Positions 35,307 through 42,336 of a stretch of 64,000 nucleotides of DNA are shown here, in pieces. The position numbers and the translations under genes are program-made. The notes under the pieces were generated by a model. It was not told the origin of the DNA, did no database searches, and saw only the letters and a program-made list of their open reading frames with translations. Origin of the DNA: Acidobacteriota bacterium (GTDB taxonomy: Bacteria > Acidobacteriota > Terriglobia > Bryobacterales > Bryobacteraceae); NCBI GenBank assembly GCA_016185425.1, contig JACPNQ010000047.1:1-64000 (forward strand), written 5' to 3'. Positions within the stretch are counted from its first letter, which is position 1; every line of letters begins with the position of its first letter.

Positions 35307-36806
35307 TCATTGGAGGAGTTGCAGCGCTTTCTCGCCGGCGTCGAAGAACTGGCGCCGTTGGTTGTCGCTTGCGAAGGGCAAGTTGGCGGCGCGGTAGTAT
35401 TCGAGCTCGGCTTGCCAGCGTTTGGCGAGGCTGGCGCGGATGGCGGCGTCGGGAGGCGGATTGCCGATGTATAGCGGGTTCGTGTGGGCTTGCAGTTGGG
35501 GCTCACCCTCCACCTTCTTCAGGCGGGCATGAGCGGCGAACCATGCAGCGTCCGCCGGCACGCTGACGGTGAGTTTTTTGCCGTCGCGAGCGGTGGCAAC
35601 GACTTTGCCGTTGCGAATGATTTCGAGCGTCTCGATCGGTTGATGGAAAATGGCGGTGGCGGTGATGGTGCTGTTGACTCGTGTGATTTCGACGAAGGGA
35701 CCGTTGCTTACGACGACTTCGCCACGCTTCACAGCAGCGGCCCAGGCGGTGTAGGCGGATTGGCCGGGTTGGGCCTTGACGAGGGTGCGCTCGGGGCCGA
35801 GCAGTGGAATGTGTTTCGGCCAAGGCATGAAGCGGCCAAGAGGAACGGGAAAGTCGCTGCCGGCGATACCAGTGACGCGGAGTCCGGCGTTGAGGAGCTC
35901 GTACCACTCGGTGTTCCAAAGTTTGCCGAATTGGAAGACTTCGAGGAAGTCGATGTTGCCCAGGGCGAGGTCCATGAGGAGAGTGGAGTGGGGCATGGAG
36001 CCGTGGAAGTGGGCATATCCGGTGAGAGCTTTGGCCTGGCGGCCCTTTTGAAACAGCAGTGACGGGAAGGGCGATGCGGCGGGTTCGTTGGCATACATGC
36101 TGCCGACACTCAGGGGACGGATGAGCTCGCTGCCGCCCAGCATGTTGATGTGACCGTAGTATTCGGAGCGCGATTCCTGTCCGGAACGGATGGAGTAGCC
36201 CGCAGTTCGCGCCTCGCCGGCGGGGCCGAATGCATACTGCGGGGCCGCGTCAATCTGCCGCTGGAGTTGGAGGAAGTTGGCGACAGAGAGGTCTTCGGCC
36301 TGAAGCCATTTGAGGAACGTTTCGTTCTCGGCGGCGGTGCGCGGGAGGTGGATATGGTCGTCACCGGAGAGCCAGTCCTTCGTGTTCCCGGCCCAACGTT
36401 CGAGGGTGATTGGAAGGGTTTTCGATTCACCGGGCTTAAGGGTGAAGTTGACGGCGACCGGGGTGAAGAAGAGACCGCGGTAGGCTTCAATGCGGTAGTC
36501 GCCTGGGGGGAGCTCGAAATCGGCTTTACCGGTGAGAAGGAAAAAGTGCGACTGCTCGTTGTTCGTGACTTCGAGGGTTTGCGGATTGGGCGTGCGGCGC
36601 CAAAGCGTATCGCGGTAAAAGAGGTCGATTTTGAGGGGAAGGATGGCATCGACCGGGTGGAGCCGGAAGGGGCGGTCGTTTTTAAGGAGGTAGATACGGG
36701 CGGGGTGGTTCGCCGTGATTTGGAGATGGGCCGCGGGCGAGCTGTGGCGGAGTTGGGCTATGGCGAGGGTGACGGAGAGGGCGAGGAGCATCCACACGCG
36801 GGGCAT
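35307..36806 (-). CDS. CehA/McbA family metallohydrolase, exported
   Basis: The 499-residue product has a signal peptide (MPRVWMLLALSVTLAIAQ) and a PHP-like C-terminal two-thirds with GDDHIHLPR (metal-binding DxH), GYAHFHG and AGSDFPV, as in the CehA/McbA group, whose known members hydrolyse carbamate pesticides. The natural substrate here is unknown. The N-terminal 150 residues form a beta-sandwich-like region. The ATG at 36806 is chosen for the signal peptide; an in-frame GTG at 36848 is possible. No Shine-Dalgarno sequence is obvious. Confidence 0.83.
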   Translation of the reverse strand: MPRVWMLLALSVTLAIAQLRHSSPAAHLQITANHPARIYLLKNDRPFRLHPVDAILPLKIDLFYRDTLWRRTPNPQTLEVTNNEQSHFFLLTGKADFELPPGDYRIEAYRGLFFTPVAVNFTLKPGESKTLPITLERWAGNTKDWLSGDDHIHLPRTAAENETFLKWLQAEDLSVANFLQLQRQIDAAPQYAFGPAGEARTAGYSIRSGQESRSEYYGHINMLGGSELIRPLSVGSMYANEPAASPFPSLLFQKGRQAKALTGYAHFHGSMPHSTLLMDLALGNIDFLEVFQFGKLWNTEWYELLNAGLRVTGIAGSDFPVPLGRFMPWPKHIPLLGPERTLVKAQPGQSAYTAWAAAVKRGEVVVSNGPFVEITRVNSTITATAIFHQPIETLEIIRNGKVVATARDGKKLTVSVPADAAWFAAHARLKKVEGEPQLQAHTNPLYIGNPPPDAAIRASLAKRWQAELEYYRAANLPFASDNQRRQFFDAGEKALQLLQ

Positions 36807-37117
36807 TGGGGTTAGGGTAGCAGGGGGCGCGGTCGGTTCGATCACCACCGGGCCGCTGGGACTCCCGGTTTCTGTGATGGTGACACGGAACCAAGACGAC
36901 CTGAATACCCTTCTTCGCGGACAACTTGCTTCACGGTCAACTCGGTGATGCCTCGCCTAATGAAGCCGGCCGGCCATCCTCTCTTTTACGGCGGTTGATC
37001 GACCCGAAGCTGATCGCGTACCTTATCGCCTATGTAGCTGGCCCGCTTTCGGCAGCGACCAGTGGCGCCGCATTGCGCGTAGAAGGCGGGCTGGTGCGAT
37101 CGGTCGCATAGCAAGCC
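36807..37117. other. Gap between CehA-like gene and permease
   Basis: This 311-bp stretch lies downstream of the permease stop and upstream of the CehA-like start. It must hold the promoter of the latter, but I cannot pick a convincing box. I see no gene, repeat or RNA structure. Confidence 0.5.
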
Positions 37118-39712
37118 TCACTCGTGCCGCAGGGCAACGAGCGGATCGAGTCTCATTGCCCTGCGGGCGGGGACGTAGCAGGCGGCGATGGCGACCGCCG
37201 TCAAAAGGAGCGAGACGGTAATGAAGGTCAGCGGATCGGTGGAGGTGACTCCATATAGCAGGCCGGCTGCCAAACGAGTCGCTCCGATCGCGCCGATGAG
37301 ACCTATGCCGAGACCGGTCAAGCTCAGGAGCAGTCCCTCGCGGATGATCAGCCGGAAGATCTCGCCTGCTTGCGCGCCGACGGCAAGACGGATTCCGAGC
37401 TCCCGCGTGCGCGCCACGATGGAGTATTGAATCAGCCCGTAGATTCCTATCGCCGCCAATAGAAGCGCCACAGCGGAGAAGCCGATCAGCAGCGCCGCCT
37501 GAAAACGGCGCTGGGAAAGCCCGGCGTCAACGCGGTTTTCCAGCGCCGTGATCCTATACACCGGCGTGCGCGGCTCAACATCGTGCACCGCGCTTTGTAT
37601 CGCGCCCGCCATTTGGGCCGGGTTGTCGAGTACCGTTCGCACGAGCAGCGTCACGAGCCGCGACGGGTTTTGCGCCAGCGGCTCAAACATCTGTGGGATC
37701 GGCTCGTTCTCCAGATTCTGGCGGCGCATGTCGCCGACAACACCCACAACGGTGAACCATGGCGCGCTGGAATCTTCGCCGCCGGGCTTGAAGCGCTTAC
37801 CAATTGCTTCCAACCCCGGCCAAAGACGGCGAGCCATAGCCTCGTTGACGATTGCGACGCGCGGGGCGGCTGCGTTGTCGCCGGCGTTGAAGAAACGGCC
37901 GCTACGTAATGGCGTGCCAATGGTCTGGAAGAATCCGGGGCTGATTTCATCGGCGCGGAAACGGAGGCGGCCGGAGTGCGGAGTGGCGGCGCCTTCGGTG
38001 GTAATTACACGCTCCGGGTTGCCGCCGATGAACAGGTCGCCAATGATGCCCGCACTCTCAACACCGGGGAGCGCTGCGATTTGTTCCAGGATGCGGTTGA
38101 AGAGTTCGGGCCGCGGGGAAGGCGCGGAGAGTTGGACAGAGAGTACGTGCTCCGGACGAAAGCCGGGGTCGACGTTGTGAATTGCCCGGAGACTGCGAAT
38201 GAAGAGGCCGGCGCCGGCGAGGAGGACGATGGCCATCGCGAACTCGGCGACGACGAGCACGCGGCGGATGCGGCCGGCGGCGCGCATTCCCGGGTTACGG
38301 GGTGACGTTGTGATTGCGGGGGCGAGCCCGACGAGGACTCCTGTGAGCAGGCAGAGGACGAACGTCCAGGCCAGCGCTTGCGGATTGAGAGCGGCATCGT
38401 TGAGACGGACAAGCCCGGCAGGTTGTAGAGCCAGGATGACGCGAATGACGGCGTCGGCGACTGCGAGTCCCAGCAGGCCCGCAATTGTGCCCAGCGTAAG
38501 ACTTTCGACGAGGAGTTGACGGGCGATCCGGGTGCGGCTGGCTCCGATGGCTACACGAATGGCCATCTCCCTGCCTCGCGCCACACTCCGGGCGAGCGAG
38601 AGGCTGGCGACATTGGCCGCGGCGATCAGGAGGACGCAAAAGACAGCGCCGGCGAGCATCCACAGGGCCGTTCGCGACGCCGGGCCTGTGACGTGAAGAG
38701 CCAGCGGCATGAGGCTGATGCCGCGGTTGCGCGCGGACGGCGGCGCTTGTTCGTCCAGGCGGCGGGCGAGCGCGGTCATTTCCGTCTGCGCCTGCTCGAT
38801 GGATACGCCGGGCTTGAGCCGGCCGAGAGCGAACCACGTCTCGGCACCGTTAACGCCTTGCCGAGCTTCCCAATCGGGGAAGAGGGTGTGCGGTTCCCAG
38901 ACATCCGTTGTAAACGGTTCGAAGTGATATTTCGCGGGCAGGATGCCGATGATGCGCGATGGTTTTCCGTCGAGTTCGATGGATGCGCCAATAGCTTCGG
39001 GCGAACCGGCAAAGCGGGACTGCCAGAAACGATGACTGATGAGTGCAACGCGCTCGCGACGGCTGGCCTCCTCCTCGGAAAAAGCTCTTCCGAGGGCTGG
39101 TTGAAGGCCCAGGAGCGAAAAGTAATTCGGGGATATGCGGACAGCGCTGATTTGTTCCGCGGCGGCGGGACTCGTGAGGGTGAGCGACAGCGGATCGGCG
39201 ACGGCGATATCGGCAAAGGAGGAACTTTGGGCGCGCCACTGTTCAATGTTGCGGTAGGCGGATCTGCCTTCGCGGGCGGCTTGGCCGGGGATCTCCGTCC
39301 AGAGCATGACCAACTGCCCAGGTTCCCGGAAAGGAAGGGGTTGTAAAATGACCGCATTGAGCACGCTGAACATGGCCGTGTTCCCGCCGATTGCGATGGC
39401 GAGCGTTGCGACGGCGGCGATGGTGAAGGCGGGATTCTTGCGGAGAGTGCGGAGTGCGTAGCGGATGTCCTGCGCGACGGTTTCGATGAATGCAAAGGCT
39501 CGCCGCTCCCGGTGGGTTTCCTTCATTGGCGCAATGGCGCCGAAGCTGCGAAGCGCGGCGTATCTGGCGCCGGCCGGACTCATCCCGGCTTTGCGGTTGT
39601 CCTCGATCTGCATTTCGAGGTGGAAGCGCACTTCGTCTTCGAGCTCGCGTTCGAGGCGGCCGCGCAGAAGGAGGCCGCGAAGGCGGGCAGCGATCACGCT
39701 AGGCCAACTCAT
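37118..39712 (-). CDS. ABC transporter permease of the ADOP type (FtsX/MacB-like), long form
   Basis: The 864-residue product is an acidobacterial duplicated orphan permease: an N-terminal prefix domain (LERELEDEVRFHLEMQIEDN), then two MacB/FtsX units each with a periplasmic domain and the membrane segments FTIAAVATLAIAIGGNTAMF and AVALLLAAIGIYGLIQYS. It ends LDPLVALRHE, the family tail. No ATPase gene is adjacent, hence orphan. The ATG at 39712 overlaps the end of the padR gene by 14 bp, so the two are translationally linked. The transported substrate is unknown. Confidence 0.93.
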   Translation of the reverse strand: MSWPSVIAARLRGLLLRGRLERELEDEVRFHLEMQIEDNRKAGMSPAGARYAALRSFGAIAPMKETHRERRAFAFIETVAQDIRYALRTLRKNPAFTIAAVATLAIAIGGNTAMFSVLNAVILQPLPFREPGQLVMLWTEIPGQAAREGRSAYRNIEQWRAQSSSFADIAVADPLSLTLTSPAAAEQISAVRISPNYFSLLGLQPALGRAFSEEEASRRERVALISHRFWQSRFAGSPEAIGASIELDGKPSRIIGILPAKYHFEPFTTDVWEPHTLFPDWEARQGVNGAETWFALGRLKPGVSIEQAQTEMTALARRLDEQAPPSARNRGISLMPLALHVTGPASRTALWMLAGAVFCVLLIAAANVASLSLARSVARGREMAIRVAIGASRTRIARQLLVESLTLGTIAGLLGLAVADAVIRVILALQPAGLVRLNDAALNPQALAWTFVLCLLTGVLVGLAPAITTSPRNPGMRAAGRIRRVLVVAEFAMAIVLLAGAGLFIRSLRAIHNVDPGFRPEHVLSVQLSAPSPRPELFNRILEQIAALPGVESAGIIGDLFIGGNPERVITTEGAATPHSGRLRFRADEISPGFFQTIGTPLRSGRFFNAGDNAAAPRVAIVNEAMARRLWPGLEAIGKRFKPGGEDSSAPWFTVVGVVGDMRRQNLENEPIPQMFEPLAQNPSRLVTLLVRTVLDNPAQMAGAIQSAVHDVEPRTPVYRITALENRVDAGLSQRRFQAALLIGFSAVALLLAAIGIYGLIQYSIVARTRELGIRLAVGAQAGEIFRLIIREGLLLSLTGLGIGLIGAIGATRLAAGLLYGVTSTDPLTFITVSLLLTAVAIAACYVPARRAMRLDPLVALRHE

Positions 39713-40070
39713 CGGAAAAGCTCCTGGGGCCGGCGGTGAGGAAGCGCTCGATGGTGGACGACATGCGGCGCCAATCTTTCGTTTCCCGGGCGAGGCGGCG
39801 GCGGCCAGAGGCGGTAATGGAGTAGAACTTGGCTTTGCGATTGTTATCCGACGCTCCCCACTTCGCGTCAACCCAGCCTTCCTGTTCCATGCGGAGCAGG
39901 GCGGGATAAAGGGTGCCCTGGTTGAGTTGGAGGAGGTCTTCGCTGATCTGTTCGATGCGGCGGGCGATGCCATAACCGTGGAGGGGACCGAGGGCGGCGA
40001 GCGTGCGGAGGACGACAAGGGTGAGGGTGCCTTGGAGGACGCCGGCTTTGGCGGGTTGTTCGTTCTTCAT
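39699..40070 (-). CDS. PadR family transcriptional regulator
   Basis: The 123-residue product has the PadR winged helix: GTLTLVVLRTLAALGPLHGYGIARRIEQ, then NQGTLYPALLRMEQEGWVDAKWG and a YSITASGRRRLARE wing end. PadR proteins usually repress a neighbouring transporter and respond to small ligands. Here it leads the ADOP permease gene and overlaps it by 14 bp, the standard pairing in this phylum. The ATG at 40070 is chosen because the family starts just before this motif. Confidence 0.92.
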   Translation of the reverse strand: MKNEQPAKAGVLQGTLTLVVLRTLAALGPLHGYGIARRIEQISEDLLQLNQGTLYPALLRMEQEGWVDAKWGASDNNRKAKFYSITASGRRRLARETKDWRRMSSTIERFLTAGPRSFSDELA

Positions 40071-40137
40071 TTGGCTATCTACAGGAACATGGTAGCGGAG
40101 GCTTATGTAGGTAAGCAACAGGGGGAGTGAATGTCGC

Positions 40138-40154
40138 AACACGAAGTTCGTGTT
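40138..40154. promoter_or_regulatory. Palindromic operator of the first PIN toxin-antitoxin module
   Basis: AACACGAA and TTCGTGTT form a perfect 17-bp palindrome with a single central G, 11 bp before the antitoxin start. A further half-site AGTTCGTG lies at 40161-40168 on the start codon. Antitoxins of this kind commonly repress their own operon, so this is the likely binding site. Confidence 0.65.
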
Positions 40155-40165
40155 ACACTGAGTTC

Positions 40166-40399
40166 GTGCTTAAGAATGTGACGATCACTCTCTCCGAAGA
40201 GGCCGCGCATTGGGCACGAAAAAAAGCCGCCGATGAGAACACGTCGGTCTCGCGCCTGGTTGGGCGCATGATCGAGGACCAGATGCGGCTCGGCGATGCC
40301 TATTGGCAGGCGTACGAACGGTGGAAGAAGCTTCCCGCCAGTGGGGAGAAGAGTGCCAAGAACCGGCTTAGCCGGTCTGAATCGCATGAACGGCGATAG
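40166..40399 (+). CDS. VapB-like ribbon-helix-helix antitoxin
   Basis: The 77-residue product begins with the ribbon strand KNVTITLSEEAAHWARKKAADENTSVSRLVGRMIEDQM, written here in two parts as KNVTITLSEEA and NTSVSRLVGRMI, a CopG/Arc-type dimer. The tail would wrap the toxin. The start is GTG at 40166; a GTG at 40127 is open but would place the palindrome in coding sequence. It overlaps the toxin gene by 14 bp. It is a type II module and independent of its neighbours. Confidence 0.82.
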   Translation: MLKNVTITLSEEAAHWARKKAADENTSVSRLVGRMIEDQMRLGDAYWQAYERWKKLPASGEKSAKNRLSRSESHERR

Positions 40400-40841
40400 G
40401 CTGTATTTCGTTGACACAAACGTCCTTTTGTACGCTTGTGCGCAGGTTGAGCGGGACAAAGCGGAAGTGGCAAGACGTTGGCTCGATGTGTTGTGGAAGC
40501 AAGGCACCGGAAGGCTCAGTTGGCAGGTCCTGCATGAGTTTTATGTGAATGCGGTGCGGAAAATGGCCGTCCCTCGTGAGGACGCGCAGGCAAGGGTTGA
40601 GCTACTCATCGCCTGGAGCCCGATCGATACCACCGCGGGGCTGGTCAGGCGCGCATGGGAGTGGTCCGATTCGGCGGCGCTATCCTATTGGGACGCGCTG
40701 ATCGTGGCAGCGGCGGAACGGCAGGGATGCCAGTACCTGTTAACGGAAGACATGCAGGCAGACCGCAAATTCGGCGACGTACTTGTGGTGAACCCATTTG
40801 CAATGCGTGCAGAACCGTCGAGGAGACGAGGAGCACACTAA
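40386..40841 (+). CDS. PIN domain ribonuclease toxin (VapC-like)
   Basis: The 151-residue product has the PIN acidic residues in FVDTNVLLYA (Asp near residue 9), a glutamate in LHEFYVN and the Asp pair in SYWDALIVAAA and LLTEDMQ. These make the metal site of RNA-cleaving VapC toxins. The ATG at 40386 is preferred over a frame opening at 40296 because the PIN fold starts there. It forms a pair with the antitoxin gene it overlaps. The RNA target is not known. Confidence 0.87.
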   Translation: MNGDRLYFVDTNVLLYACAQVERDKAEVARRWLDVLWKQGTGRLSWQVLHEFYVNAVRKMAVPREDAQARVELLIAWSPIDTTAGLVRRAWEWSDSAALSYWDALIVAAAERQGCQYLLTEDMQADRKFGDVLVVNPFAMRAEPSRRRGAH

Positions 40842-40913
40842 TAACAACGTCGATGAACTGTGCGAGGAGTTCCGGCGCGGGAACTTTTCGCGCTCGAATC
40901 CGTCTAATTGCGC

Positions 40914-42146
40914 ATGACGCGGAGAGACTGTCTCTTACTCGCAACGGCAGGGGCGTATGCGCAGCCGAAACCGGCTAGCTGGCGCCAATGGGGCGGACCG
41001 AACCGGGATTTTCAAGTTCCCGACAGCCCGGCGATCAAGGCCAAGTGGCCTGCGTCCGGTCCGAAAGTGGTGTGGAAACGCGCGTTGGGCGACGGGTATA
41101 GCTCTCCTTCGATTGATAACGGCGTCCTGTACACGATGTACGCCAGCCCGGGAGGGACGGCGACGATCGCGGCGGACGCGGCCACCGGCAGGACGATCTG
41201 GGAGCAGACGGCGGCCGCCAACTTTCGCTCGGAAGCGCCAGACATGGGCCACGGGCCCTACGCGACACCGCTGATTGCCACGGACCGTATCTTCACCGCC
41301 GGGGTCACAGGGCGGATTGAGTGCCGCGCGCGGAAGGATGGAGCGCTGCTCTGGAAACAGGAGCTTTGGAGCGAGCATCGTGGGACGCGCCTGGCGTACG
41401 GGTATGCGTCGAGCCCTATTGCGTTCCGTGACACGATCATCATGCCCTGCGGTGGAAAGGGCAAGTCGCTGATGGCATTCCGCCAGTCCGACGGAGCGAT
41501 TGCCTGGGCGGCGAACGACTTTCCGAACGTGTACTCGTCGCCGATACTCATCAGCGTCGACGGCTTGGAACAGTTGGTCGCACTCATGGATGGCTATGTA
41601 TTCGGCGTCAACCCGCACAATGGCGACCTGCAGTGGAGGATCCCGTTCAAGGCGAGCTACAGCATCGCGGTCGCGTCGCCGGTCTGGGCGCCGGGGAATC
41701 TGCTCTTTGTGTCGTCGGAATACGATGCCGGCACGAAGGTCATCAAGCTGGAACGGAAGGGCATGCAGACCGAGGCTAAGGAAGTATGGTCCGCGAACCG
41801 GCTTCGCCTCCATCATGGTAACGCGATCTGCCACAACGGCACGATCTATTTTTCGAGTGGCGGCAAGGGTTCTGTCGCTGTTTTGTCGGCAGTGGACATC
41901 GCGACCGGCAAGATCCACTGGCAGGATCGCGTGATTTCAAAAGCCTCTTTCGTGTGGGCCGATAACAAGCTGATCACGCTCGACCAGGACGGCAATTTGA
42001 TGCTGGCGCAACCGAGTCCGCAGGGCTTTCAGGTTCTGGCGAAGGCCGAGGTGTTGACGAACCTTGCGTGGACGCCGCCTGTGCTGGCGGGTAGCCGGCT
42101 TTATCTGCGGGACCGTAAGTCGCTACTGAGTATTGAGTTGGGTTAG
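40914..42146 (+). CDS. Exported PQQ-binding-like beta-propeller protein
   Basis: The 410-residue product has a short signal (MTRRDCLLLATAGAYAQ) and repeated propeller blades with the pattern AxDxxTGxxxW (ADAATGRTIW, DGALLWKQ, DIATGKIHWQD), as in PQQ-like/BamB-type propellers. It begins WRQWGGPNRDF, a common feature of planctomycete and acidobacterial members. No active-site calcium or cysteine pair is seen, so PQQ binding is not shown and a scaffold role is equally likely. It ends 190 bp before an ADOP permease gene. Confidence 0.86.
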   Translation: MTRRDCLLLATAGAYAQPKPASWRQWGGPNRDFQVPDSPAIKAKWPASGPKVVWKRALGDGYSSPSIDNGVLYTMYASPGGTATIAADAATGRTIWEQTAAANFRSEAPDMGHGPYATPLIATDRIFTAGVTGRIECRARKDGALLWKQELWSEHRGTRLAYGYASSPIAFRDTIIMPCGGKGKSLMAFRQSDGAIAWAANDFPNVYSSPILISVDGLEQLVALMDGYVFGVNPHNGDLQWRIPFKASYSIAVASPVWAPGNLLFVSSEYDAGTKVIKLERKGMQTEAKEVWSANRLRLHHGNAICHNGTIYFSSGGKGSVAVLSAVDIATGKIHWQDRVISKASFVWADNKLITLDQDGNLMLAQPSPQGFQVLAKAEVLTNLAWTPPVLAGSRLYLRDRKSLLSIELG

Positions 42147-42175
42147 GCGTGTCCTTGTGCAGAACATCGAACAAA

Positions 42176-42206
42176 GATTAAGGTTGGATTAAATTGGTCT
42201 TTGACA
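42176..42206 (+). promoter_or_regulatory. GATTAA direct repeats with a TTGACA box
   Basis: GATTAA occurs at 42176-42181 and 42187-42192, 11 bp (one helical turn) apart, followed by TTGACA at 42201-42206, 130 bp before the permease gene. I see no clear -10 box, so this is a weak promoter call. Confidence 0.3.
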
Positions 42207-42336
42207 CGGTTTTTGCGGCTGAAGGAACAGTTAGCGTGGTTTGCACGATTCGCGCAACCGCCGGCTCTGACGCTTCAGCGTCCGTATTCGGTAAATTACC
42301 TGTAACCGGAGCGGCGCTCGCGAGTATAAGGCAGGT

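Noticed and set aside
35307-36062. Plus-strand frames opposite the CehA-like gene
   Set aside because: They lack motifs and mirror the G-rich strand on the right side; the minus frame has a signal peptide and metal-binding motifs.
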